Counted from the first letter of the stretch, positions 1 through 8,560 are shown. The stretch is 33,405 nucleotides of DNA from Methanothrix sp. (GCA_029907715.1 JARYLI010000018.1:1-33405), one strand, 5' to 3'. A program made the numbers and translations. The notes: generated from the letters alone by a model not told the origin.

Positions 1-750
1 AGTCTGGTTGCATCACCGGAATCGCCACAGGTCGCGGGTGTGGTGGTTGCATGGACAGCGAATGCATCAGATCCTGATGGGGATGCGCTCGAGTACCAGT
101 TCATGGTGGATGGTAACGTTGTGAGGGACTGGTCTGCTGACAACACATGGACTTGGTCGACGACAGATGGAGATGTTGGATCTCACACTGTGACAGTTGC
201 TGTGAGGGATGGAAGGAACGAGCCTGTTTCCGCGTCATCCCAGTACACTGTAGAGGCCAGGGTAGTACCGAACAATCCGCCTGTGATCGATAGTCTGGTT
301 GCATCACCGGAATCGCCACAGGTCGCGGGTGTGGTGGTTGCATGGACAGCGAATGCATCAGATCCTGATGGGGATGCGCTCGAGTACCAGTTCATGGTGG
401 ATGGTAGCGTTGTGAGGGACTGGTCTGCTGAAAACACATGGACGTGGTCGACGACAGATGGAGATGTTGGATCTCACACTGTGACGGTTGCTGTGAGAGA
501 TGGAAGGAACGAGCCTGTTTCCGCGTCATCCCAGTACACTGTAGAGGCCAGGGTAGTACCGAACAATCCGCCTGTGATCGATAGTCTGGTTGCATCACCG
601 GAATCGCCACAGGTCGCGGGTGTGGTGGTTGCATGGACAGCGAATGCATCAGATCCTGACGGGGATGCGCTCGAGTACCAGTTCATGGTGGATGGTAACG
701 TTGTGAGGGACTGGTCTGCTGACAACACATGGACTTGGTCGACGACAGAG
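1..750 (+). repeat. Near-identical 291-bp tandem coding repeats
   Basis: Units begin at 1, 292 and 583 with the same sequence (agtctggttgcatcaccgg). The first two are complete and differ at only a few positions; the third diverges after about 748. The period of 291 bp equals 97 codons, so copy number can change without breaking the frame. DNA-level identity implies recent duplication or gene conversion. Confidence 0.95.
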
Positions 751-3700
751 CAGGATATCGGGGTGCACACGATAACCGCAGGCGTCAGGGACAACAGGCA
801 TGCCACAGATGGATCCGCTGACAGCACGGTCGCTGAGGAGTACGAGGTTCTCAGAGCTACTGCCCCAGAGAACGTCACTGTGGCTGCCAATGTCACAGAG
901 AACGTAACAGCGCCTGTGAACGTGACAGTTCCGATAAATGTGACGCCTCCGGTCTCAGAAGAGAACGTGGTTCTGCCGGTGATGAGCATATCCGGCTACA
1001 AGTTCAATGATCTGAATGGGAACGGCGTTATGGATTCCGGCGAGGCTGGCCTGGACGGGTGGACGATCGTTCTCACGATGCCAAACCAGACTGAAGTTCA
1101 GACAACAACCGGATTCGACGGATACTACCGGTTTGATGGTCTATCGCCAGGTCTGTACACTGTGAGAGAGCAGGCGAAAGCTGGCTGGGATCCGACAGCA
1201 TCTGAGAGCCAGCAGGTGAACCTGACAGATTCAGATGTGACGGGAATCAACTTCGGGAACATGGCCAGGACATACTACATAAGCGGCAGGCTGTTCGAGG
1301 ATGCGAATAACAACGGCGTCAACGACGGCGAGCCTGGCGTGAAGGGCTGGGAGGTACGCCTGACGAGGCCTGATGCCACTGAAATTGTTGCGACGACGGG
1401 AGACGATGGCTCTTACAGATTCGGGAATCTGACGCCTGGAGTATACACACTTAGAGTGGTTCTGCAGGCCGGCTGGAACGCGAGCGTTCCCTCCAGAGAG
1501 GTGAGCATCACAGACTCGGATCAGAGTGGTGTGGACTTTGGAGTCCAGATGATCGGTTTCACGGTATCAGGCAGGGTCTTCAGCGACCTCGATGCGAACG
1601 GCGTCAACGATGGCGAGCCCGGGCTTCCCGGGTGGACGGTTAAGCTGACGATGTCTGATGGGGAGGAGCGGACTGCAGTCACATCTGATGACGGCTTCTA
1701 CTCCTTCGATCATCTCAGGCCTGGCAGCTACAAAGTCGAGGCCGTGAAGCAGGACGGCTGGAGCCAGACCGCGCCTAAGACCGGCGTGCACACCGTGGAG
1801 GTCAGGGACTCAAGCTTGCCAAACGTCGACTTCGGGTATGCAGGTTTGAGATCGATATCAGGAGTTGTATTCAACGACATCAACGCCAACGGTGTCAGGG
1901 ACGAGGGCGAGCCTGGAGTCAGGGGCTGGAGCGTGACCCTCGAGCAGGGCGGAAACGTCACCTCCATGACTGAGACAGGAGCTGATGGATCATACAAATT
2001 CGAGGGTCTGTCCCCGGGCACCTACAGGGTGAAGCTGATCCCGCAGGACGGCTGGAAGGCGACAACTGAGAGCAGAGATCTGCAGCTCGGAACCGCTGAC
2101 TTGAGCTTCGATATCGGCGTTGCTGGAAGCCTGTCGATAAAGGGCATGAAGTACTACGATCTGAACGCAAACAAGGTCAGGGACGAGGGCGAGCCTGGGA
2201 TACCGGGAAGCGATGTGAACCTGATCGAGAACGGAAAGGTCGTGAGGAGCACAAAGACATCTGAGGACGGCTCGTACACATTCGATAACGTCGCGCCTGG
2301 AACTTACACGATCAGCGATCCTCTGCCTGAGGGCTATGTGGTTGTGACATCATCGACTATAACTGTGACCGTGACCACGAGCACAGTCCTTGATGCGAGC
2401 TTCGGTATAGCAGGCGTTTACACAATCTCAGGAAAGAAGTTCAACGATCTGAATGGCGATGGAAATGATGCTGGAGATCCAGGTATCCCCGGATGGGGAG
2501 TGGTACTTGACGGCACCACAACTCTGGGTGTGCACATAACGGAAACGCAGTACACAGGCTCTGACGGGTCATACACCTTCAGCAACATAGCACCGGGCAC
2601 ATACAAGATCAGCGAGCTCTCCAGACCTGGCTGGACGCAGACATACCCTGGAGGGGATGGATCACACACGGTCACAGTCACCAGCTCAAGCGTATCAGGA
2701 AAGAACTTCGGGAACAGGTATCTCTCGACGAAGGCATCCGTATGGGGAACAAAGTTCAACGATAAGAACAACAACGGTGTCAGGGATGCAGGGGAGCAGG
2801 GACTTCCAGGATGGGAGATAAAGATAAGCAACAGCACCTACACCAGGACAGCGATCACAGACAGCGACGGATGGTACAACTTCACAGGACTTGATGCAGG
2901 AACATACACAGTCACAGAGACCCTGAAGTCGGGCTGGAGCGTCACGAAACCGGCCGGTGGATCCTATTCGATAACGCTCAGCTCAGGCGAGACAAAGACC
3001 GGCGTAGACTTCGGCAATTACAAGTCTCTCCCGACAGGCGCGACGCTGACATCGGACAAAACAAGCCCGCAGAACGTCGGCACGACGGTGGTGTGGACAG
3101 CTAGCGCCACATCCACGGTCCCGCTGGAATACAGCTTCTGGCTCAAGGGTCCATCCACATCAGGACTCTGGCAGGAGAGGAGGAGCTGGTCCTCTGATAA
3201 CACATGGTCCTGGAACACCGCTGGGCTCCAGCCGGGCACCTATGATATCCGTGTATGGATCAGAGACAACTACCACAGCGATACCGGTGATGTGCAGGTC
3301 ACGAAGAGCTTCACTCTCAGGGAGACCAACAGGCCTCCGGAGCTGAGTCTGATAATGGTCGACAGGCCGAGCCCACAGTACCCTGGCGCCTGGGTCAGCT
3401 TCCGGGCTGTGGCACGCGATCCGGAGAGGGATCCGCTGCAGTACAAGTTCCTGCTTAAAGGACCTTCGACAGGATACACCTGGAGAGAGATGACATCCTG
3501 GACATCCAGGAACATATGGACATGGAGGACATCGTTCTTTGACATCGGTTTCAATGAGATAATGGTATACGTGAAGGATGGCAAGCACTCTCCAGATTAT
3601 GATGACAGGAAGACCTGCGGATACACGATCCTGGGATTCATACCGCGCCCGAACCTGCCGCCGGTGATAACGAGCTTCGGCTCGAGCCTCCCGAGCCCGC

Positions 3701-5472
3701 AGTACGCAGGGAGCACGGTGACATGGAGTGCTACGGCGATTGATCCTGAGGGATACCAGGTCTACTACAGGTTCATGCTGAACGGCCCGTCCACAGGCTA
3801 CACATGGAGGGTCGTGCAGGACTGGTCGCTCTCGAACACATGGACATGGAGGACATCCGATATTGACATCGGCAGGTCTCAGGTGGTGGTCCAGATCAGG
3901 GATGGTCTGCATGCACCACCCACGGGCTGGGATGACCAGGCCAGCGCGGCCTTCAGCATCGTGGCAAAGCCGAATCTTCCGCCTGTGATAACCTCGCTCA
4001 CGCCTGACAAACCAAGCCCACAGTCCAGCGGGACGGCGATCAAATGGACTGCAATGGCTACAGATCCTGATAGAGATCCGATCTACTACAGGTTCTGGCT
4101 TAAGGGCCCATCGACGGGGAACACGTGGCAGATAGTCAGGGACTGGTCGACCTCGAACACATGGACGTGGAGTTCGGATCTTGGAGATGCTGGCGATTAC
4201 ACGGTCTTCGTCTATGCCAGGGATGGAAAGCATGCGTCAGCGAACGCCTACGACAGCGCCAGGGGCCAGGTCTACAGGCTGCTCCAGCCGAGGATGGACA
4301 TCGTGACTGGCGCCCAGCTCAGGGGCCAGATCAAGGACTCACCCAGGCTGATATCCACGGACAGAGGGTTTGCGCTTGTCTGTCAGTCGTGGGAGCGTGG
4401 CAGGAGCAGCAACGGCGACATCAGGATACAGACGTATGATGCGTCTATGAAACCTCTGAGCAGCAAGCTTCTGACCAGCGACACTGCATACCAGGACAGG
4501 CCCTCAGTCGTCTATGACGGAAAGAACTACTATGTTGTGTACGTCTCCAACGAGAAGGGCAACATGGACATCTTCATGAAGAAGCTCGATCCGGGCCTGA
4601 ATGTGCTGGAGACGAGGCAGCTCACAACATCTGCGAGCGATCAGGACTCTCCGGCTCTGCTGAAGGTGGGGGATGATTTCTACCTGGCCTACCAGTCATG
4701 GGAGGGCGGCAAGAGCAGCAACGGTGACATCTACCTGACACGCTTCGACTCGACCTGGAAGCCTCTCAGGAGCGTGAGGCTCACAGCCGACAGTTACTAT
4801 CAGGACATCCCCTCCCTAGTGCTGGCCAGCGGCTACATCTACGTATCTTATGTGTCAGAGGATCGCGGGAATCTCGATGTGGTCGTCAAGAAGCTCGACA
4901 CGAACCTCAACCTGCTGGACACCAGGAGGCTGACAGGAGGATCCACAGATGAGGATCAGCCGTACCTGCTGTGGAGCAATGGTGAGTTCATGCTGGTGTA
5001 CAGGAGTGAAGATGGGATAGCGCTGGAGAGGTACAGGCGCGACTGGAGCAGCATCGATAAGAGCCTCGTGCTGAGCGGAGATCTCAGCTGGCCATCAATC
5101 GCCTGTGGCAATGGACGTTACTGGCTGTCATACGTAGATGGCAACAGCATTTACGCCACGCCTCTGAAGATAACAAGCGCGCTGCCGCCGTGCGATGTAA
5201 GGGCGAGCTTCAGCTCCAGGAGAGCAAACAGGGACTACCTGATGACTCTGAGGTTCTACAACAACTACGGCGAACTCACAGACCCGACGTTCCTGAAGAT
5301 GACCTGGAGCCCGCAGGATGCAGCCACGCAGGGAAGCACTCTCAAGAGGGTTGCAACAGGCATGTACAGGATGCGCTCGACATTTGGCGCTCCAGGGGAG
5401 AAGAGCTTCAGGGTGACAGCAACCGTTGATGGAAGCCAGCTCGACAAGACCATCAGGGTCAGAGTGAGATGA
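1..5472 (+). CDS. Giant modular surface protein (Ig-like, SdrD B-like and propeller-like repeats), 5' end outside window
   Basis: The reading frame is open from base 1, and the first residues repeat a sequence found again 97 residues later, so the gene starts upstream of the window. Order of parts: three 97-residue Ig/PKD-like repeats (about 1-840), a linker rich in NVT glycosylation sequons (about 860-960), seven SdrD/Cna B-like domains each opening with a motif like FNDLNGNG and closing near TxTGxDGxYxF (about 985-3020), four Ig-like repeats carrying KGPSTG and a TWTWRT-type strand (about 3030-4290), a region of recurring strands such as QSWERGRSSNGDI that suggests a beta-propeller (about 4300-5180), and a C-terminal beta domain. 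No transmembrane anchor is visible at the C-terminus. Asp/Asn-rich loops in the SdrD domains resemble calcium sites of that family. A cell-surface, sheath or adhesion role is inferred; the exact function is unknown. A terminator follows directly. Confidence 0.9.
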   Translation, partial: SLVASPESPQVAGVVVAWTANASDPDGDALEYQFMVDGNVVRDWSADNTWTWSTTDGDVGSHTVTVAVRDGRNEPVSASSQYTVEARVVPNNPPVIDSLVASPESPQVAGVVVAWTANASDPDGDALEYQFMVDGSVVRDWSAENTWTWSTTDGDVGSHTVTVAVRDGRNEPVSASSQYTVEARVVPNNPPVIDSLVASPESPQVAGVVVAWTANASDPDGDALEYQFMVDGNVVRDWSADNTWTWSTTEQDIGVHTITAGVRDNRHATDGSADSTVAEEYEVLRATAPENVTVAANVTENVTAPVNVTVPINVTPPVSEENVVLPVMSISGYKFNDLNGNGVMDSGEAGLDGWTIVLTMPNQTEVQTTTGFDGYYRFDGLSPGLYTVREQAKAGWDPTASESQQVNLTDSDVTGINFGNMARTYYISGRLFEDANNNGVNDGEPGVKGWEVRLTRPDATEIVATTGDDGSYRFGNLTPGVYTLRVVLQAGWNASVPSREVSITDSDQSGVDFGVQMIGFTVSGRVFSDLDANGVNDGEPGLPGWTVKLTMSDGEERTAVTSDDGFYSFDHLRPGSYKVEAVKQDGWSQTAPKTGVHTVEVRDSSLPNVDFGYAGLRSISGVVFNDINANGVRDEGEPGVRGWSVTLEQGGNVTSMTETGADGSYKFEGLSPGTYRVKLIPQDGWKATTESRDLQLGTADLSFDIGVAGSLSIKGMKYYDLNANKVRDEGEPGIPGSDVNLIENGKVVRSTKTSEDGSYTFDNVAPGTYTISDPLPEGYVVVTSSTITVTVTTSTVLDASFGIAGVYTISGKKFNDLNGDGNDAGDPGIPGWGVVLDGTTTLGVHITETQYTGSDGSYTFSNIAPGTYKISELSRPGWTQTYPGGDGSHTVTVTSSSVSGKNFGNRYLSTKASVWGTKFNDKNNNGVRDAGEQGLPGWEIKISNSTYTRTAITDSDGWYNFTGLDAGTYTVTETLKSGWSVTKPAGGSYSITLSSGETKTGVDFGNYKSLPTGATLTSDKTSPQNVGTTVVWTASATSTVPLEYSFWLKGPSTSGLWQERRSWSSDNTWSWNTAGLQPGTYDIRVWIRDNYHSDTGDVQVTKSFTLRETNRPPELSLIMVDRPSPQYPGAWVSFRAVARDPERDPLQYKFLLKGPSTGYTWREMTSWTSRNIWTWRTSFFDIGFNEIMVYVKDGKHSPDYDDRKTCGYTILGFIPRPNLPPVITSFGSSLPSPQYAGSTVTWSATAIDPEGYQVYYRFMLNGPSTGYTWRVVQDWSLSNTWTWRTSDIDIGRSQVVVQIRDGLHAPPTGWDDQASAAFSIVAKPNLPPVITSLTPDKPSPQSSGTAIKWTAMATDPDRDPIYYRFWLKGPSTGNTWQIVRDWSTSNTWTWSSDLGDAGDYTVFVYARDGKHASANAYDSARGQVYRLLQPRMDIVTGAQLRGQIKDSPRLISTDRGFALVCQSWERGRSSNGDIRIQTYDASMKPLSSKLLTSDTAYQDRPSVVYDGKNYYVVYVSNEKGNMDIFMKKLDPGLNVLETRQLTTSASDQDSPALLKVGDDFYLAYQSWEGGKSSNGDIYLTRFDSTWKPLRSVRLTADSYYQDIPSLVLASGYIYVSYVSEDRGNLDVVVKKLDTNLNLLDTRRLTGGSTDEDQPYLLWSNGEFMLVYRSEDGIALERYRRDWSSIDKSLVLSGDLSWPSIACGNGRYWLSYVDGNSIYATPLKITSALPPCDVRASFSSRRANRDYLMTLRFYNNYGELTDPTFLKMTWSPQDAATQGSTLKRVATGMYRMRSTFGAPGEKSFRVTATVDGSQLDKTIRVRVR

Positions 5473-5475
5473 GAT

Positions 5476-5507
5476 GCCCGGGGCAGCATCCCGGGCTTTT
5501 TATTTTT
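5476..5507 (+). terminator. Hairpin plus T-tract terminator after the surface protein gene
   Basis: A GC-rich inverted repeat (gcccggg / cccgggc) sits four bases after the stop codon and is followed by an 11-base tract of T with one A. This is the clearest terminator in the window. Confidence 0.85.
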
Positions 5508-5570
5508 GTGAATTTTTGAACCTGCGACAGACTCTGAATCTTCGGGATTCTGCGGCGCACGTTCGATGCG

Positions 5571-5584
5571 GAAACCTCTTTATC
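5571..5584 (+). promoter_or_regulatory. TATA box of larB
   Basis: The sequence aaacctctttatcc resembles an archaeal BRE/TATA element. Its centre lies about 28 nt before the GTG at 5608, which would make the larB transcript leaderless. It overlaps the codons that an upstream ATG at 5566 would use. Confidence 0.5.
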
Positions 5585-5607
5585 CATTCCATCCATACCA
5601 TTCCCAC

Positions 5608-6396
5608 GTGACCGGGCTTCGTGATATCCTTGAGAGGTTCTCGCGGGGAGAGATTGATTTAGAGGAGGCACTGAGCGGTATACGGCTTCTCAGCTACAGA
5701 GAGGTTGGATCGATCGCAAAGATAGATCACAGAAGGGAGGACAGGATAGATGTGCCTGAGGCGGTTCTCGCTGAGGGGAAAAGGCCAGAGGATCTTGCAA
5801 GGATTGCACTGGCGCATCTCGAGTCCGCGGGTAAGGTCATAGTGACAAGAGTCTCAGCTGATCATCTCAGTGCGCTTAGATCAATGGATCTCCCTGAAGG
5901 CGCTGAGATAGTGTGGTATGAGCATGCGAGGGCGGTTCTTCTGAGAGCAGTTCAGGTCGAGAGGACAGGTGGTAGAGTGGGAGTGCTCAGCGCTGGAACC
6001 GCTGACATACCGGTCGCGGAGGAGGCCAGGGTCACAGCAGAGGCAATGGGCTGCGAGGTCGTGACAGAATATGATGTCGGCGTCGCAGGCATACACCGTC
6101 TCTTTCCAGCGATGGAGCGGATGGCAGGTGTGGATGCGGTGGTCGTAGCTGCTGGCCGTGAGGGGACGCTACCGGCCGTTGTCGCAGGCCTGACAGACGC
6201 TCCGGTCATAGGCCTTCCAGTCTCAACAGGATATGGGGCTGGGGGAAACGGGATCGCTGCGCTTCTATCGATGCTCCAGTCCTGCTCAGTGCTGGCGGTG
6301 GTTAACATAGATGCTGGCTTTGTCGCAGGCGCGTTTGCAGCCAGGATAGCAAACAGGATCGCCAGGAGAAAACTTTCCGAAGCCAGGCAGCATTGA
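5608..6396 (+). CDS. larB: LarB-family protein (pyridinium-3,5-biscarboxylate mononucleotide synthase)
   Basis: About 262 residues. The C-terminal half is PurE-like, with the LarB-typical run VLSAGTADIPVAEEA, the segment YDVGVAGIHRLF and a glycine-rich GYGAGGNGIAAL motif. Characterised LarB carboxylates and hydrolyses nicotinic acid adenine dinucleotide in the first step of nickel-pincer cofactor synthesis. The N-terminal part (RDILERFSRGEI) also matches the family. I chose the GTG at 5608 because LarB proteins usually begin just before LRDIL and a TATA box sits at the right distance; an in-frame ATG at 5566 would add 14 unconserved residues. No larA, larC or larE is visible nearby. Family assignment is firm; the substrate role in this organism is inferred. 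Confidence 0.88.
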   Translation: MTGLRDILERFSRGEIDLEEALSGIRLLSYREVGSIAKIDHRREDRIDVPEAVLAEGKRPEDLARIALAHLESAGKVIVTRVSADHLSALRSMDLPEGAEIVWYEHARAVLLRAVQVERTGGRVGVLSAGTADIPVAEEARVTAEAMGCEVVTEYDVGVAGIHRLFPAMERMAGVDAVVVAAGREGTLPAVVAGLTDAPVIGLPVSTGYGAGGNGIAALLSMLQSCSVLAVVNIDAGFVAGAFAARIANRIARRKLSEARQH

Positions 6397-6399
6397 GAA

Positions 6400-6484
6400 A
6401 AGTTATTTATACTATCAATGCTCTGAAGCACCGCTGAGCGGGTATATTTATTGTTGTAAATAACCCCCACTCCCCTACCCGCTC
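6400..6484 (+). promoter_or_regulatory. TATA-like element and stem-loop downstream of larB
   Basis: A TATA-like gttatttatact lies at about 6402-6413 with no ORF behind it. At 6438-6482 gcgggta pairs with tacccgc, enclosing a second small stem (attta / taaat). This may be a promoter for a non-coding transcript running into the inverted-repeat element, or the transcript end of larB. Both readings are speculative. Confidence 0.3.
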
Positions 6485-6508
6485 CATGTCTTTCATTTTA
6501 CAGCGCTT

Positions 6509-6760
6509 CGTTCTTATCCATCTGATAACTTGCCCAAAGAGGCACTGGTACTGCTATGCGTTCATGGCAGATGAATGAATGCTTACAGCCAAACCACACA
6601 GCCTCCAAGTTGCCAACCACATAAGAGAGCAGCGCTCGCTCTTATGTGCGTAGCAACTTGCAGAGCATGCAATGTGGTTGATGAAAGCATTCATTTGTCG
6701 AAACGAACGCATAGCATGACCCCCTGCTCCTTCGGGCAAGTCATCAAACGGATAAGAGCG
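6509..6760. repeat. Long imperfect inverted repeat (about 125-bp arms)
   Basis: The left arm from 6509 (cgttcttatccatctgat) aligns along its length with the reverse complement of the right arm ending at 6760 (cgctcttatccgtttgat). Further matching blocks are acttgccc, gctatgcgttc, atgaatgctt, aaccaca and caagttg. The apex is a perfect stem cataagag (6620-6627) with ctcttatg (6639-6646). No credible ORF is present. It fills the gap between larB and ogt. It could be a MITE-like element, or encode a long hairpin RNA. Confidence 0.8.
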
Positions 6761-6782
6761 AGTCATCAAATGGATAAGAGCG
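6739..6782 (+). repeat. 22-bp tandem duplication at the edge of the inverted repeat
   Basis: The outer end of the right arm is present twice in direct tandem (6739-6760 and 6761-6782), with one mismatch (aaacgg versus aaatgg). This resembles a terminal duplication left by slippage or imprecise insertion. Confidence 0.75.
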
Positions 6783-6849
6783 TTCACGGTAAAAAATCCG
6801 TCTGGAAGTGGCATTAACGGCACACCTGAGTTGGAAGGAGCTGCATATC

Positions 6850-7311
6850 TCAGCTGATACGAGTGCGTGACATCTGGTCACTGGATATTTTTTCGTGCTC
6901 GATCGCGAGCAGCTGCAGCTTGATATCGATTCCCTGGGTGTATCCGCCGGGGCCATTCGATGCCACAACCCGGTGGCAGGGTATCATGATCGGAAAAGGA
7001 TTCCTGCGCAGAGCTGCACCGACGGCCCTTGCGGCCCCGGGCCTTCCTGCGATCTTCGCGACATCACTGTAGGTTGCGGTGGATCCGCGAGGGATGTTGA
7101 GTACTGCACGGTAAACGGCCATCTGAAAATCCGTACACCAGCTCAGATCAAGATCGAGATCCGGGCGCGGGCCTCCCATCATGTGGTCTGCTATCCGCGC
7201 TGCTCTCTCTGAGAACTCCAGGTCTGGGGCGGTTCTGGAGAGGATTATGCGTTTTACAGTTCCTCCTGACTCCTCGACGATCACATAAAGATCGATGTCA
7301 TCCAGATACAC
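6850..7311 (-). CDS. ogt: Methylated-DNA--protein-cysteine methyltransferase (O6-alkylguanine repair)
   Basis: About 153 residues. The family active-site motif is present as IPCHRVV, followed by the GGYTQGIDIKLQLL segment that ends the alkyltransferase fold; RGSTATYSDVA is the helix-turn-helix region. The protein transfers alkyl groups from O6-alkylguanine to its own cysteine and is consumed. I chose the GTG at 7311, which gives a start at YLDDIDLYVIVEE; the frame runs further upstream to 7446, but that part overlaps the preceding gene and is not alkyltransferase-like. It lies about 20 nt downstream of the phosphoesterase gene and is probably cotranscribed with it. Confidence 0.9.
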   Translation of the reverse strand: MYLDDIDLYVIVEESGGTVKRIILSRTAPDLEFSERAARIADHMMGGPRPDLDLDLSWCTDFQMAVYRAVLNIPRGSTATYSDVAKIAGRPGAARAVGAALRRNPFPIMIPCHRVVASNGPGGYTQGIDIKLQLLAIEHEKISSDQMSRTRIS

Positions 7312-7331
7312 GCCCCCTCTGCTGAGCTTTT

Positions 7332-7862
7332 TTACTTCTGCAGAATCTCCCTGAAAGTCTCGCACCTCCCCAGCTCGACGATCTCGACATCTCTCGTTGA
7401 AGTATCCAGTATCGCAACGCTCCGGATACCTGTCAGATGCCCCCATATCTCTCCAGGGTTCACCACCAGAGTTCTTCCCTCACGGCGGACCTCTGCCCTG
7501 TGTGTGTGCCCGCGAACGACGATGTCGTACAGACCGGATGCCACCACGGCCCTCACAAGAGCCTCCTCTGTTCCATGGAGCATGGCGATCCTCAATCCAT
7601 CCACCTCTAACTCGCCGAAATCTCCGAGATACTCGCCCCCGAACCTCTTGAAGTATCTGGAAAGACCGACGCGGTCGCCGTCGTTGTTTCCGTAGACGAG
7701 TCTCACAGGAATGCCGTAGCCATCGAATAGATACGCGTTCCCGGATCCGATCACGTCTCCGGCATGCAGCACCAGCTCCACATTTCTTTTAGAGAATACG
7801 CTCAGAGCTTCCTTGATGCCCCGAAAGTTATCGTGAGAGTCTGACATGATCCCTATGAGCAT
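7332..7862 (-). CDS. YfcE/MJ0936-type metallophosphoesterase
   Basis: About 176 residues. All calcineurin-like phosphoesterase motifs are visible in order: DSHDN near the N-terminus, HAGDVIGSG, YGNNDGD, LHGTEE and GHTHRAEV, followed by NPGEI. These bind two divalent metals in the family, which hydrolyses phosphodiesters; the natural substrate cannot be told. The start is the ATG at 7862 giving MLIGIMSDSHDN, preceded by a ribosome-binding sequence gggtgat; the longer frame to 7994 adds unrelated residues. A TATA-like ttaaatt lies about 35 nt upstream on the minus strand. It is first in a two-gene unit with ogt. Confidence 0.88.
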   Translation of the reverse strand: MLIGIMSDSHDNFRGIKEALSVFSKRNVELVLHAGDVIGSGNAYLFDGYGIPVRLVYGNNDGDRVGLSRYFKRFGGEYLGDFGELEVDGLRIAMLHGTEEALVRAVVASGLYDIVVRGHTHRAEVRREGRTLVVNPGEIWGHLTGIRSVAILDTSTRDVEIVELGRCETFREILQK

Positions 7863-8105
7863 ACTATCACCCTGGCATGGAGGAACCTGGCCGTACAAGA
7901 ATTTAACCTGTGGGGTGTGAGCTCGTGAAATCAGACGGCTGGATTCTGCAGCCCTGGCATGGAGATTCGCAGACCCAGCCGGCCTGAGCGCCACAGACCT
8001 CTGTGATGTGGTTAGGCGACCACCTCATGCAGATGAGATCGCAAAAATCAATGCGCTGCCTAGGAATAAAAACTGAAATAATATAACTTAAGGGATCTGC
8101 GCTTT

Positions 8106-8225
8106 CTATGTTGTCCTGATGCCACCGCTTCTTGAGTCAGCGAACCTGTTGAGCAGCCCGGGCAGGAGAGTCACCAGCAGGCCGAAGATGATCACCGCAA
8201 TCACCTGGCTTGTGAACGCATCCAT
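8106..8225 (-). CDS. 39-residue single-span membrane peptide, uncharacterised
   Basis: The reading frame starts MDAFTSQVIAVIIFG, continues as a hydrophobic helix (about residues 8-24, ending LLPGLL), then a polar, basic C-terminus (RFADSRSGGIRTT). A strong ribosome-binding site (ggaggtga) lies a few bases before the ATG, and an AT-rich TATA-like stretch (attattaattattat) lies 45-60 nt upstream. The lone helix, the good Shine-Dalgarno and the lack of any other gene in this gap support a real small protein. I do not recognise the family. It may be a regulatory or accessory subunit of a membrane complex, but nothing nearby identifies the partner. Confidence 0.6.
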   Translation of the reverse strand: MDAFTSQVIAVIIFGLLVTLLPGLLNRFADSRSGGIRTT

Positions 8226-8439
8226 TACCTTCACCTCCACACCTGTTTTTACATGTTAATGTAGCGCAATAATAATTAATAATCATTACGGTGTTGCAGG
8301 CACGCCAGAGCATGCAATAAGTTCCTGGTTGTGCTGTGGTGAATGATGTTTGCGAATCCGATAGAATATGACTAATTCATACAAATTGTATTTATAGTAA
8401 AAACAGATAGCGTTCGACCATATAGGCTTTAATTATTCC
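8226..8439. other. Intergenic region, AT-rich, with a near-palindrome
   Basis: This stretch holds the putative promoter of the leftward 39-aa gene and, at 8379-8391, the near-palindrome atacaaattgtat followed by a TATA-like tttatagtaaaa on the plus strand. No ORF follows that TATA before the repeat element at 8440. I see no tRNA or other gene. Confidence 0.4.
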
Positions 8440-8560
8440 GCTCTTATGTATTCAGCAACTTGAAGGATATGCAGGCCGGTTGCTGAATGCACTCATTCGC
8501 TCGCCACGAGCGCACAGCGTGACTGGTGCTTCTTCGGGCAAGTTATCAGATGGATATTGG
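8440..8560 (+). repeat. Half copy of the 6509-6760 inverted-repeat element
   Basis: The segment aligns over its whole length with the right arm of the long inverted repeat. Shared blocks are gctcttatgt, agcaactt, atgca, ggttg, cattc, cgcacagcgtgac and cttcgggcaagt, ending atcagatggat. No complementary left arm is present. A single arm without its partner suggests a decayed copy or deletion at the symmetry centre. Confidence 0.75.

Noticed and set aside
3160-4233. Long open frame on the minus strand inside the surface protein gene
   Set aside because: It is antisense to a clearly coding repeat region, is rich in Arg, Cys and Pro, and resembles no family; the openness follows from the codon use of the plus-strand gene.
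5566-5607. Upstream ATG for larB
   Set aside because: Its codons overlap the likely TATA box, and the added residues do not look like LarB.
6554-6823. Short ORFs across the inverted-repeat element on both strands
   Set aside because: They arise from the palindrome, have no ribosome-binding sites and encode low-complexity Cys/His-rich peptides.
7312-7446. N-terminal extension of the alkyltransferase frame
   Set aside because: It overlaps the 3' end of the phosphoesterase gene and is not alkyltransferase-like.
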